Below, in pieces: positions 26,186 to 38,795 of a stretch of DNA of 64,000 nucleotides. The stretch is from contig NC_092281.1 of NCBI RefSeq assembly GCF_036320965.1, positions 8,136,392 to 8,200,391 of the forward strand, in the 5' to 3' direction. The position numbers and the translations under genes were made by a program. Every line of letters begins with the position of its first letter. The stretch's first letter is position 1. The stretch comes from Panulirus ornatus. Its lineage: Eukaryota > Arthropoda > Malacostraca > Decapoda > Palinuridae. Under the pieces are notes generated by a model. It was not told the origin of the DNA. It ran no database searches and saw only the letters and a list, made by a program, of their open reading frames with translations.

Positions 26186-27668
26186 ATAGAATAACATTCG
26201 TTGTGCATTAATTGCACAGCACTTTCAAGGATGACAAGGGAAATTTACCATTCAGGTCATGGCAGAATCGCAAACATTTTTACAGAATCTCTCAGGCTCG
26301 GAAACGCATGACCTTTCAGTAATTACGACGTCGACATCAACATTACGTTAGAAAAAAGAATGAAGGTACAGTAGGCAATGCTTTGACCAAAGGAATGTTC
26401 GTTCACAGGCATTTCGCCGCTGCGTGGCCTTAAAGCACACCAAAGTGCATTACCCTGGGCGTGTAATCAGCTCGCAGTCTGGTAACCTAATTCACTCGAA
26501 GCGGATTTGACAACACACGCGAGTCAGAGGCAAAGAAAACCTTGTAATGATTTTCTTTAAGAGACACCCAAAACAACTGGACCAGTTCGGCTGCAACATC
26601 GACAAAGACTTTCGAGATTCCTTGCAATTATCATCGGAAAAGAATTTAATTGGAAACTAGTATCAACAAAGGAAGGGATGCTTTTCTGTATAAAAAGATA
26701 TCAAGAGTTATTCAAGCGACTGGGGACAATCTATATGGAGAACGAACGAAAATCCCTTGCAAATCTTTTTGTAGACAATATATCAAAATTCTCAATGTTT
26801 CTCTGTTGATCGTCACATTGTTTAGCTAATATCAGATATACCCTTTGTCCAGAAATGCTGTGCTTAGATACTAGAAAATATATTGTACAGCCTATTACAC
26901 TATTCTCAGCACAGCGATATCCTTTAGACTCGAAATTTCATAATTAGGTCCTCCGATGTACTACGGTATTTATGAACTAGGATTATCACGAAGGCTGAGA
27001 CTATCAGTGTTAGTTTTAACACCACAGCCAGGGAGAGCGCCAATCCTGCGAGACACCATTATAGGTTGAAGAGTGGTTCACCACCGCAACGAAGAAAGGA
27101 GCCAGACTTACGAGGGACAGAAAACACCTTTGATAAAGATGTAGACCACAATATCGAGGGAAGAAACCACCAGAATAACTAGGGTTTACCAGCACAATAA
27201 AGAAAACCTAAACTGAAGTCTCACAATAACGAAAATAGAAAAAAAAAAATGAATAACAATTCAGTTCCTGTGTCCATCTTTCAGTTATCTCGATTCGACA
27301 TTAAGCTAAGAACTATAACGTTTCGCTTCATCTTCTAGCTTATCGATTTCGACTCCTCGCTGGGGTTCGATCTGACGTATCTACTTCGAATTCACGTGTC
27401 AGCAGACTTTCCAGCCCCTTTGGGAGTGCCATCCAATATTTTTGCTAAACATTTCAGCACAAAAGGCATGACACTAGATCAGAGAGGACGATTACGTGAC
27501 GGGAGTGTGCAGGGGTTAATGGAAGTGTTGCTCTAATGCGACGAATCCGCTTCGTATGTATCGTAAAACATTATGAAGCACTTGTATGAACACAGCTCTT
27601 AATGTTTTACATGAATGCACAAGGATAGATTGAGGATGTATATGGGAAACTGCAATCAAGTATGAAAT
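26186..27668. other. No gene recognised
   Basis: Anonymous AT-leaning DNA with no open frame of note. Confidence 0.5.

Positions 27669-27751
<83 letters not shown>
27669..27751. repeat. (AT)n microsatellite
   Basis: A TA array of about 82 bp with a single CA interruption near the left end. Confidence 0.97.
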
Positions 27752-27753
<2 letters not shown>

Positions 27754-27869
27754 CAGATTCGATACATGCAAGTGAGAAATATGGAAACATAATAGATTAT
27801 CACATCCATGTATAATATTCAAAAAAATAAAAGATCTTCAACTGTATATCATTTATACGAGGTAAACTA

Positions 27870-27872
<3 letters not shown>

Positions 27873-27933
<61 letters not shown>
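27873..27933. repeat. (CT)n microsatellite
   Basis: A pure CT array of about 60 bp. Confidence 0.97.
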
Positions 27934-27936
<3 letters not shown>

Positions 27937-28112
27937 GGTAAACAAATGCCTGAAACGTACAAGGTCTATCCATATTGTTCGGCTGTGAAAGGATTTACGA
28001 TATTTGATATTCTGGATCCTATTCAAACTCGTACGATATAGCTAAAGTTCACATTTTTTTTTTTTTTTCTTTTTTGATTCCATAAAAGCTGCTGTCGTAA
28101 ACCTACATTATT

Positions 28113-28113
<1 letters not shown>

Positions 28114-28181
<68 letters not shown>
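28114..28181. repeat. Compound (GT)n(AT)n microsatellite
   Basis: A short GT run followed by about 60 bp of AT. A poly-T run lies just upstream at about 28054-28069. Confidence 0.97.
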
Positions 28182-28185
<4 letters not shown>

Positions 28186-29079
28186 TCGGTTACATAACAT
28201 GCCATTTTCCACTCTCCAATTATTTCCCGTCTCATATGCTGTTCTACCTTTTCCCCATTTTCTTTTCATTATTTGTATTTGTTTTGTTGGTGTACAGAGC
28301 CAGAATTAACTATGGTTTGGCAAACAGTGATCAAATGTTTTAGTGACATTGTTGCTGTAGCAGTGACCTTTCTTGGACGCTCTTATCATTGTTCCACAAG
28401 TATGTTGAATGTTTGTTTTGTGCCTGCAACATGATGTACTGGTAGCGTAAGTGATCCGCTGCTATTTTCATTTTTTCTTTCAGGGTAACTCAACTTATTT
28501 TTTTACAGTGTTGATCCGTGATCCTCTCCATGGCTTATGTTTTATGTAAAAGATAACCTCTGTTTTCTTCTCTTCGCCAACATGCATGGAGTAAGAGTCT
28601 GCATTATTTTCTTCAGATCAAGAATTTTCCATTTCGTGTGCAAGTGCATGCGAGTCACATTTGACATGAACGAGCTTCTAATCATCTTCCCTGCTTTTGT
28701 GCATGTGTCATCCTTTATCATCGAGTCTCCCGCTCATTTCATATTTCTACTCAACGCGCATCTATACATCCCTCCTCTATCGAACCCTGTCCACCTATAT
28801 TTTGTACAAGTGAATCCCTTAAAGCGAGAGTTCCCATCTCGCTCTCCCCTCTATATTCTCTCTCTCCTCGAACCATGAGCCATATCTGGGAAAGTCGTCC
28901 ATTCTGACATCGCGTACTAGCTTACTACAAGCGATCCTTACTCATATCCTTACGCAATTTTTTTTTTCTTCTTCTCCGGGCCGATGTTTATCCGGACCCT
29001 TGGTATTTTCGGAAATGTATACCGGCCTCTTTTTCCTGGGACCTTTTGTTTCCACGGAAATTAATTTTCAGTCGAGAGG
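28182..29079. other. No gene recognised
   Basis: A 113-codon plus frame at 28537-28878 reads as Phe/Leu/Ser-rich with no recognised motif. I take it as chance. Confidence 0.4.
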
Positions 29080-29345
29080 TGAAGATGGGAAATGGTTCAG
29101 TCGTCCCTGGAAAGAGGATGGTGGTGGGAGTGGGTGGGTTGAAAACGAGGAATGGGATAGAAAACGAGACAGTTATAACAGGATGATTAAAGAGGAATAG
29201 GGTAGAAAACGAGAAGGGGAATGGAAAACTAAGTATGGGACAGAAAAAAAGGAGGGATGGCAAAATGAGGAATGGAGTAAAGAGATATGGAAAACGAGGA
29301 ATAGGATAAGCAACGAGAAAGTTGACAGAACAGGAGAAGAAAGAT
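29080..29345 (+). repeat. Degenerate tandem array of GGAATRGGATAGAAAACGAG units
   Basis: About nine imperfect copies, 25-35 bp long, of GAATGGGATAGAAAACGAG. The plus strand is almost pure purine here and stays so to about 29830. Confidence 0.75.
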
Positions 29346-29905
29346 TTAGGAGACACTAGTCTGAAGATGGGAAGGAAGAGGAAGATTGGTCCACAAGGAA
29401 GGAGATGAAGATAAAGAGGAATGCGAGAGAGAAAAGGGAGAGGGAGAGAAGAAAGGAGAAAATTGAAGCAAGATTGAGGGGAGAGAGCCTGGATGAGAGC
29501 GACAGGAAAGATGAAATTAAATGTGAAATACGAAGGGGACAGGAAGAACAGGGGAGAGGAACAAAGAGAGAAGGTTACTGTTAACCGACTTTAATCTAAT
29601 TACAGAAACAGGATTAACGAAGAGAAAATGTAAGAACGAGAGTTAGAAAAGATGCAAAAGAATAAGCAATGTAAGTTTTAAAGAAGGAAAAGTTAAAAAA
29701 AAAGAGAGAGGAGAGCTACCGTTGTAGAGTAAGGAGCATGTAAAACGAGACAGCGTAGAGAGATTAACAGAGGGAACCCAGGGACAAAGGGAGGGGAGAC
29801 GGACAGAGGAGGAAGACTGGGAGATAAATGGCTAGATGCAGTAGGAAAGATATCAAGATAAACAACGCTTGGGCAAATATGGATGGCTTCAGTTTTATAC
29901 TATAT
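29346..29905. other. Purine-rich DNA, no gene
   Basis: A GA-rich plus strand continuing from the preceding array. An AAAACGAGACAGCG word near 29741 again echoes the 22400 array. Confidence 0.45.
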
Positions 29906-29990
<85 letters not shown>

Positions 29991-29994
29991 TTTT
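29906..29994. repeat. Compound (AC)n(AT)n microsatellite
   Basis: A short AC run leads into about 70 bp of AT, ending in a poly-T run (29990-30002). Confidence 0.97.
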
Positions 29995-30336
29995 TTTTTT
30001 TTCCCTTTTCGATTTTTTTTCCTTTCATACAGGGTCGCAGTTTTCCGCGTGGGTGAGGTAACGTCCAGGATAGATGACCCGAGGCTTGGAGAAATAAAAG
30101 ATTTCATGTAGCACTTTCCTCTGTTCCTCCGTTTGCAGGGGGCATGATAAGACGAGGCGAAATTAAGTTAGGGAAGCACACGTATGACAAATGGGTAGAA
30201 GAGCGTTAATCCAACAGCACAAGGTAAAAATGGGGGACAAGTCTTGTCCCACAGGAAAAAGGTTGAATTATGACCCCTGTTGACCGATGGAGGGGGTGTC
30301 AGATTTACGCCTTCGAGTTCAGAGAGTAAAGGTCAG

Positions 30337-30339
<3 letters not shown>

Positions 30340-30388
<49 letters not shown>
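30340..30388. repeat. (CT)n microsatellite
   Basis: A pure CT array of about 48 bp. Confidence 0.97.
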
Positions 30389-30390
<2 letters not shown>

Positions 30391-30567
30391 ATAGAAAACG
30401 TGATCTCGGAATCCGAAAGTCTGTTGAACCAACGCCCCTCGAACAGAGGGGACGAATGTGCCACAAAAAAAAAAAAGAAAATGCCCATGTCTTCTCATTA
30501 GTCAAGAGCAGGTTGACCGTGTAGACAAACTTATGGGCCCAACTTGAGGAAAATGGTAAAAGTGAAA

Positions 30568-31079
<512 letters not shown>

Positions 31080-31175
31080 TGGTCGAGCTTGTAGCCGAGG
31101 ATAAACAGCTGGGTGTATCGTGGGCAGACTGCCCCAACCTATGACTCGAACCGATGCCAGCCCAACCCGGAAACA
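31080..31175 (-). mobile_element. Decayed tRNA-derived SINE, minus strand
   Basis: On the reverse strand GGTTCGAGTCA (B-box-like, about 31144-31154) is followed by a GGGCAGTCTGCCC stretch and ACCCAGCTGTTTATCC. The latter corresponds to ACCCAGGTGTTCATCC of the copies at 3230 and 36129. The A box is not recognisable. Confidence 0.45.
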
Positions 31176-33072
31176 AAACATTGTTTCATAACCTTTTTGA
31201 ATATAATCATGGATCATTTTTTTCTTCTTCCTCTCTGCAAGATCATACAAGTAAGCTAGTTCAAGATTTTATGGATGACATTCCTCCTCATGTGTCAAAG
31301 TTTGAAAATATTATATCAGATGACCCATAACCATACTAACTTCTATGGAGGAAAACCTCTAGACATTGAAAAAGATGTGGGGGAAACAAACTAATGAATT
31401 ATTCATTGGACATAGGAAAATTCTTATATTCTCCCGTTTTTTTTTTTCTTATACAGTGATCTAATGCAATATCCAAGATATTAATCAAAAGTGCGAGGGA
31501 ATATAGATGGTCTGCTGTATAGGCGAATTACATTTACATAATCATTCAATCATTTCATTTACATAAGCGGGGAGGGGTAAGGACCTTCGGCGTGGCTGTA
31601 AATGCCAAGATCGATGCATGTAAATTTGTAAATCTTCAATATGATGTATCGCGGCCGTGCAAATGTACGGAACTATCGTGATCCTACGTCATTTTACAGA
31701 GGCAAAGAAACATTTATACGTACGAGAGATGGAGAGAATCTGTAAAAAAATCACAGAAAAACATACGGACAGAGGTAAAGACAAGGAAGAAAGTGAAAGC
31801 AACTACAGAAAGTAGGAGGAAGCAAAGAATGAAACAGATGGAAGTAAAAACAAGCAAGGTAGCGAGAATGTCATAGTGTATAATATTTCCCTTGGGAAAT
31901 GCGGCTTGCCAACCGTACGTCAGTGGGCGGCAAAATAAGACCTTCCCACACCGCCGAGACACAAAGCAAACACAGACTTATGACAAGCGGGCATAGAGTC
32001 GCTTCGATTCTTAGATTAAATCCATGAAAGCACAGAATTTTTCCACATTGGCTGGGCGTGGGGCAAGAGAATGCCATTAAGCAGAGGAAATCCAGAGAGA
32101 CAAAGTCGATAAATCGCTGCGTTACAACGTGAACTACGAACTAATGAGGACTGCGGGTTAAAGGGAACGTTACCTCGCCTGAAGCTATGGAAAACGGGAA
32201 GAAGGGAAAACTCATTTTCTCTATGGCGTGAAAGAGTAGAGCGAGGCTGGTAAACAGAGATAGAATTATGACACAGGGGGTTGACAGAGTTACGTCAACG
32301 GCGCCAGAGGTCAAAGGTCGGGCGTCCGGTTTCTCCTAGTTTTAATCCATTTTTCTCTCCTGGTCAGCCTCGCTCACTTTTTCTCCCTGTATGTGTGTGT
32401 CTCTGTCTCTCCCTTCCTCTTTCTACCGCTTTTAAAGAGGATTACATCTGCTTCAGTGGTGTTAAAGCCAGACAGCTTCTATGTGCTGTGTGGCTCCACG
32501 TAACTAACAATGTGTTCTACTTCTTTGCAACATATAATCATTTACTTAAAAAAAGTACGTCACAATGGCAAACTATAAAAACTTGGAAAATATACGATTT
32601 CCCAAATGTCTTAACTTATTTCTAAAATAGTTTTATTATAATGTTTAAAAGGGGGAACTATAAGTCTTTTCTATCACGGAAACTTTTATTACTTTAATGC
32701 TCTGGTATTGGTCGGTTCCAGTCGAAGCATCAATTATCATCTTAACGACAGATTGCGTGTCGGGTCGTTGGTAATGATTCCAGCAGCCGTTAGGTACGTT
32801 TCTCGATTGCACAATTTGGCCATTATGGTCTTACCCAGAACTCACGAAGAATTATTACAAATGTGTCCATCTATTTCTCCCTCACTCGCCTCCAAACTCT
32901 TTCTTTACAAGCGAAGGGAGCTTTCCGCATGTGGTACTCCCACCACCCGTCCCGGTTTCCATTGTCATATGGCTCGTATTGACATTATCTTCCATGGTTA
33001 GTCGCCTTTACTTGCTCTTTGCTTTAGCTTGTTCCACACCTCTTAAGAGATGTTCCTTTTACAGACCTGAAC
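31176..33072. other. No gene recognised
   Basis: Includes a plus frame at 32708-33001 of ordinary composition. It follows a CCAG at about 32721 but has no strong polypyrimidine tract and no domain. An exon of the downstream candidate gene could hide here but I cannot show one. Confidence 0.35.
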
Positions 33073-33073
33073 C

Positions 33074-33115
33074 GTGGAGAGGAACACCTGGGTTGGGTGT
33101 GAGTTCTGCCGCAAT
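33074..33115 (-). mobile_element. SINE fragment, minus strand
   Basis: GAACACCTGGGTTGGGTGTG is the reverse complement of the ACCCAGGTGTTC body segment seen in the SINE copies at 3230 and 36129. Only about 40 bp is recognisable. Confidence 0.45.
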
Positions 33116-33732
33116 TCTTTAAAGGTTCATGACTACCTGCGTACCGATTTATTGAGCAACTATTCAGACTCGGTTTACTTTGAAAACATAAGTGTTCCAC
33201 GATACCGCCCAGATCATCGACGAAGCAAGATGTCTGATAAATTTATAGGAGGGAGAGAGAGAGAGAATCCAGCTTCATTCGGAACGGTTCGTATCGACTC
33301 TCGTGTCAAGACGGCGAATTAGTAGGAGAAGGATCAAGAAATCAATACGGAATGCTGGCTGCAGGTGCGGTGCTAACACGGAGCAGAGAACAGCAACGGC
33401 AAAGCTTAAAGGAAAAAAAAAAATAGGAAGATTGTGAAGAATGAATCCTGAGGGAAGCCCAAAGGGATTTGGTAGCGTATTGAAGGGTTCAGTCAACAAG
33501 AGTCCATAACTAAATCCGAAGCAAGGAAAAGGTTCTGGTAGATATAATATGTGCGTAGTCATATTAGTAGCTGGAGTGTTAGTGTGCGAGGTGTAATAGG
33601 CGTCCAGGATGTGAGGTGTGCATGTTAAGGAAGGTGTAGTAACACTAGAGAATTTGCTTATTCATGGAAGAGGAGTAAGGATGGGTAGGGCGGGGTGCAT
33701 ATGGTGATGCTAATTTTTTTTTTCCTTCCTAG

Positions 33733-33978
33733 AAGTCCGACTTGGGCAAAATATGGGAACGCGGCAGAAGAGCGAATGAAGTTCTTAGAAATCTACATAC
33801 GAGAAAAGGCATCAGAACAAAGGATGAAGAAAATCCCATGGGATAAAATACCTTTAGACGTGGCGAGGAGGATTTATAGAGAGGGCTTTATAGAAATGCC
33901 TGAAGCAACATTGAATTACACGAGGAGCTTTGGTTGCATTCCGTTCCCATTATTGTGTCGCGTATTTCTTAAGTGTAG
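33733..33978 (+). CDS. Candidate internal exon of unrecognised gene
   Basis: An open segment of 246 bp sits behind a strong acceptor: a TGCTAAT branch-point-like word, a run of about 17 pyrimidines and TAG at 33730-33732. It ends at a plausible donor, TAG|GTGAAG (33979). It enters with one base of a split codon and leaves with two, the same phase, so it is symmetric. It encodes 81 full residues from SPTWAKYGNAAEERM to CRVFLKC. The composition looks like protein rather than repeat: acidic/basic helical stretch, then IPWDKIPLDVARRIYREGF, then TRSFGCIPFPLL. I do not recognise a family. Upstream exons and the start were not found. It joins in phase to the segment at 36269. The exon could still be chance, so a transcript is needed. 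Confidence 0.45.
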
Positions 33979-34234
33979 GTGAAGAGCTGCCGAACAACTA
34001 CAAAAGAAGAGTCTAGAATGAAGGAAAAATGCAAGAGAGGAAGTGGAATTTATTGACGAGGCAATGAGCGCACGAGGGCAGACGCGAGCAAAAACCGGAA
34101 CTGCTAACCACAGTGATGCATTTGGGGAATTCACGGAAGGAACGAAAATTGATTGAAAGAAATCAAAGTAATAGCTCTTGAATTTTTCTCGTCTTGTGAG
34201 GAGAGAAGAGTTAGCCTTGGGTAAAGATGAAGGG

Positions 34235-34375
34235 ATTGCAAGTCCTTGAGCACAACTGTACGACCCTTGATCGTAACAGTACGACCGTACGATCCTCAAT
34301 CTCAAACGGCACGACCCTTGACCACGGCACGATTCTCAAGCAGGCGGTACGACCCTTGACCACGACGGTTAGAGT
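34235..34375 (-). repeat. Degenerate minisatellite, GGTCGTACC family (locus D, inverted)
   Basis: About six complementary units (GTACGACCCTTGANCACGACGG type) in minus orientation. A single plus-oriented unit, CCGTACCTTCGTGCTTAAGG, follows at about 34458-34480. Confidence 0.8.
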
Positions 34376-35907
34376 CGAGGGGCTATGATGGCTTGAAGTG
34401 TGACCTAACCCTTAATGTGGAGTTGGGTCAATAATTACTCCAAAAGACTAGAGGGTTCCGTACCTTCGTGCTTAAGGGTTGCACAGGGGGGGCGAGATAT
34501 TGGTCCAGTAGACTCCTCAAAGGACAAAGGAATGGATGATGGAATACAAGGTGGGGAAAATCCTAAGCGAGAGAGGGAGAGAGAACATTTGCTGGCCAAC
34601 CAAGACGATTAATGACGGGGGAGAAAAACCTAGAGATTCACCAGTTGAAGTTAATGCCGGAGGAAGAGGAAAACGCTGCTGACTGTATGCTTATCAAAGC
34701 TGTTATTACAAGTGAAAGAATGAGGTATTGTTCTGGTTCTTGTGGGCAGCTCTTCCGGGAGAGAGAGAGTCAAGCGGGTGTACTGAAGGTGCGCCTGTGT
34801 GTGTGTGTGTGTGTGTGTAATCCTTAGGGGAAGGACGGTGGCTTATTAGAGAGAAAGTGGGAAGGAGTGACGTGGTAAACACGGGGTAATGACCACAAAG
34901 TCACTCACCGACGAGTTCGATATAAAGGAATTACTATAATTTCGTAAATGGTGTGCGGACATGATCAAGTCGACCAATGAAAGAAACGAGGATAAAACAT
35001 GAGGTAATTAATGAGTGGTGGCATTGTAAATGTAAAAAAATATGTGCATCGGGATATGTGGCGAATATGTGGGTGCAAGACCATCTCTGTAGTAGATCAC
35101 CTAGATATGTATAAATACAGAGGCTAGATAATCAAATCCTTAAAGAAAGCTCATTTTCTTGATTATAATCCTCACGGTGTATATACTAAAACATATAAGC
35201 ATACTAAACATTGTTTACATAGTATAAACAGTTCATTTAAGCATAACATTTTCATAGAGCATCAACAAGTTTCATTTCAGATAGACTGTCCGTATTAAAT
35301 CCATGAAGAAAAAAATTTTAAATCACGTTACCCTTTCTAATTTTAGAAACTGTCATATCCAGAATGATTTTTGAATTTCGCCTTTTCGTTCTCCGAAATC
35401 TGTTTAAAAGATGTGAAATTACGCCATCCCATTAAGGTGGAGGCGGTAAAAGTAGATGATCAACTTTTTTTTTCCCTTCTCTTGTGTGGATAGGAAAATG
35501 GCGAGCTATTGCGGCGAGCTCTTCTGTAAACAGAAAACGGGGAGTGGTAGTCGTGGAAGATAATTTTATTGGGGATAGAGTCGTGAGTGGTCGTGTGTAT
35601 ACCAGCGCCATTCGTTTAGCAAATTGTTTCATTTCATATCACAGTGTGCGCGCGCCCGCCCGCCCGCATGTGGTTGTGCGTGAAGATATGACTTCTGTTC
35701 AAGACTAACTTATCGAGTGAAACGAGAATGATAAGTATGGGGAAAAAAGTCGTCGTTTGTGGCGCAACATCAACAAGGTAGGCACGTTACTTCACAGAAC
35801 TGCCTTCCAAAGACAATAACCGAGACAGAAAAGGGACTTTTACCTCAGTGCCCCATAGCAGCAGTTTTCTTCCTGCCATTACTTTAAAAGTTCCCAGCTA
35901 GTTTAGG

Positions 35908-36075
35908 TCACCGTTAACGAGTTGCGTTATTTATTGCCTCGGACCTTAAATCACTACGAATAACCTAACAATGATATCAAACGAGGCAATCTCACCGTTA
36001 ACGAGTTCCGTTATTTATTGTCTCAGACCTTAAATCACTACGAGTGACCTAACAACGATATCAAACGAGGCCATC
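35908..36075 (+). repeat. 84-bp tandem duplication
   Basis: Two head-to-tail copies start at 35908 and 35992, each running TCACCGTTAACGAGTTNCG to AACGATATCAAACGAGGC. They differ at fewer than ten positions, so this is a recent duplication. Confidence 0.93.
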
Positions 36076-36128
36076 TTTATGATAAACGATAACGGAATGA
36101 TACAGTAGGGATCCTGGCCAAAGGTTAC

Positions 36129-36262
36129 CATTTTCAAATACACAGGTACAGTGGTAAGAGCAATTGACTGATTTAGCCTTGAGCTGCCAGGTCTCTGACC
36201 CACACGTATTTGATTCTTGGGCGTGGTCGTCGGCTCACATCCAACCCAGGTGTTCATTCTTC
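36129..36262 (+). mobile_element. tRNA-derived SINE, plus strand
   Basis: AGTGGTAAGAGCAATTGAC (A-box-like, about 36149-36167) is followed some 40 bp later by GTATTTGATTCTTGGG (B-box-like, about 36206-36221) and then CATCCAACCCAGGTGTTCAT. The latter is the shared body segment of the copies at 3230 and 33074. Its end coincides with the polypyrimidine tract and AG of the candidate exon that begins at 36269. Confidence 0.6.
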
Positions 36263-36268
36263 CCTTAG

Positions 36269-36722
36269 ATTACGCAAATATACGAGCAAGTCAAATCCAA
36301 AGACATACATTAGGGGGAGGAGGTCTAGGAGGTTGAAGAGAAAAGATAAACCAGATCTCATTAAAGAAAAACATTACATTGCAAAACGAACGCTGCTCTT
36401 ACGAGCAAAGTATCTGATAATGGGGGTTTTATATCGGGTTTATTCCTCTCGAAGGGGGAGCGAGAAGAACCCTTTACGTGGAGGGTTTGATTTAACAGAG
36501 GAGAACCCAACAAAGAAGATCATGACGCAGCGGGATGATGTTCTGCACGAAGCCCATAAAGAGTTTCAGGGACGTTCCCAGGAGGTCATATACAACTGTA
36601 AATTGTACGGGATAATTCCCTCCCCTCCATTGTCAAAGAGGTACGAGAGTCGGAAAAGACCTATAGAAATCTGGAGATCTTTTTATAAGAATCCTTTGAC
36701 TCAAAGGGCCAACCCATTGTAG
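36269..36722 (+). CDS. Candidate terminal exon of unrecognised gene
   Basis: It follows the acceptor TTCATTCTTCCCTTAG (AG at 36267-36268) and starts with the last base of a split codon, matching the two-base end of the 33733-33978 exon. The junction codon becomes AGA (Arg). It then encodes 150 residues to a TAG stop at 36720. The N-terminal part is very basic (RGRRSRRLKRKDK). The C-terminal part contains SQEVIYNCKLYGIIPSPPLS, which loosely echoes TLNYTRSFGCIPFPLL of the previous exon. The joined fragment is 232 residues. No family is recognised. The frame continues upstream into the SINE, so the exon start rests on the splice signal. No AATAAA is seen until about 37508. Confidence 0.45.
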
Positions 36723-38652
36723 TACAATGACCTGGGCCCTTTTTTTTTTTCTTCGAGTCTGGACTCTAAGGAAGAGATAGATCCTTCGCATTGTCCAACC
36801 CGGCTTCTTTGTCTACTACACGATGGCGACTTAACTTAGTTGAGGACACTGGGAGTGCACCGTACTCTGCAGCTGTTTGCACAGTTGCAGGTCGAGTGAC
36901 TTTACTATTTTCTTTGGTTGAAGATGTTGGTCTTCCCTGACCTCACCTAATGCACTGGGATGGAGTCGAGGAGGTTCGGTCCAGTAAAGATGGTGGCAGG
37001 CTAGTTCTGCCTGGAGGAATGGGTGGTACAAGTGAGGAATAGGTAATTGGAAGGCCTTGCAAAATCATGGCAACTAAAATACAATATATACTTGTAGCTA
37101 AACTACCCTTATGAAATATTCCCCAAAGATACAGTTAGTAAGGGTTCTCGCACAAACTTTGAATTTACTTTTTACAGATAAAAACATGCGTATCATCGAA
37201 TGTTGTAACTTATCCTAGATGTTCCAATCTGGGGTTACACAGAACGGCTAACGGTATGCGCAAAACTGATGGTATACCGAAATAGTTCTGCTCATCATAA
37301 CGTCACGTAGAGAAACAGGAATACATCTCTATCAAAAAACGTTGGAAAATACGTTCTACAGACATTTCCCTTCGTTGAGCAACGTCAAACGCAAGATTCG
37401 TTCCTTTGCTCAAATGTCTCCTTCTGTGGTAAACAAGAGCCACTTAGATATACGGCAGTACGCAAAGTGATGGGGAGAGAGAGAGAGGCCATTGGTAGGT
37501 TTCCCCAAATAAAAGTCGAAAACTCATGTGTAGTGTGACCTGTGACGACCACCACTACCGCACCATCTACGTCTCTACGTCTAGCCGCTCGCTTCTCTCG
37601 TTTATGACGAGCGACCTTCGGAGTAAAGCATTTTTCCCCGTCACCCACCCACCTTGGCCAGCCACCTCTGTAACCTGGAATCATGCACGACTTCGATTCC
37701 ACCGCCACCACCCTCCCTTCGAGGCCCAGGTGGTCGTGATACGAGAAGGTCAGAGTGGCTTCCCCCAGTTTTTTTTTTTAATTCCAACACGAACGAACGA
37801 CATTTTGTCCAGGTGTTTCGTTCCTCCAGGAGAATCGTCAGGGATGCTCATTCACTCCCAGCTGGGCAAGGGGGTCGGGATTTGTCATGTTTTGCTCCCG
37901 GTGTTGGGGAGCGAGGATTTGTCTTGCTTGTCAGAAGAGATTTGTTCATCGGAAGGGGACGATCAAATCACAGTGTTTGGGTAGCGGAGTATAATGTTAA
38001 CTGCGCAACCTGCAGTGTGGATTTTTTTCTTATTCGCACGAGTGAATAGATAATCCCGTGTTTCGTATTTACAAAATGTACTTTTTTTTTAGACAATAAA
38101 TCGCAGTCAGGCATGAACACGGAAGGCAACAAATTTTTAAAGAGAAATTCTATTAAAAAAAAGGCAAAAAAAACAATGGTTAACATTTCCTTTACCTTTT
38201 TCGACAGTGATAAATTCGTCAATCACGAATGTAATCAGATGAAAGATATAAACTAAGAAACGCTTAAATATACAAGAGGTAAGAGGATATGATAATTACC
38301 ACGTCTGAAAAATGCATTTAACGCAAGTAAAGGCAAACTAGAAATGCAGAGAATAAAAATGAAACAAAAAAGGAAAATACAAATTCTAACAGATTTTTTG
38401 TGTTCATGTTGTGGTCTAAACTGTACAATTCTACCAATTTTTTTGTTTGTTTGTAAATGATACCCCTCACCAATAAAATCTTTCACATCACTGTTGTCAT
38501 CTTTTCATATTACTGTTAAGTATATTTCCATTCCCATTTCTCAAAGCGATCTATTGACAAATTGTAAAACTCCTTTTTGGTAATTAATTCAAAATAAAGA
38601 TAGTAACAATGCCGTTTTGCGTGCATATATATATATAGTAAGTCTGTCTTGG
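36723..38652. other. No gene recognised
   Basis: Plus frames at 37526-37984 and 37654-38049 overlap in different phases and have no domain. An AATAAA near 37508 could serve the candidate gene upstream but is distant. I see nothing else. Confidence 0.35.
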
Positions 38653-38795
38653 ACAATCATGTTTACCAAATGGCGTCCTAGACATGTCTCATTTGTATAT
38701 CAACCGACTTATATTTCTCATGTCTCCCCTGATAATGCGATTATTACTCGAAAATGCACTTGGGAACTTGCGTTTCATTTTCCCCGTGGACTCAT

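Larger units (their letters stand above)
33979..36268 (+). other. Putative intron of the candidate gene
   Basis: About 2.29 kb between the two candidate exons, GT at 33979-33980 and AG at 36267-36268. It contains GGTCGTACC-family arrays, a short GT array (34798-34818), a poly-T run at about 35465, a GCGCGCCCGCC stretch near 35648, an 84-bp tandem duplication (35908-36075) and a plus-strand SINE that abuts the acceptor. Confidence 0.4.

Noticed and set aside
37526..37984. A 152-codon plus-strand frame
   Set aside because: A second frame of similar length overlaps it in another phase, it runs through a poly-T stretch, and no domain is visible. The length is within chance for 64 kb.
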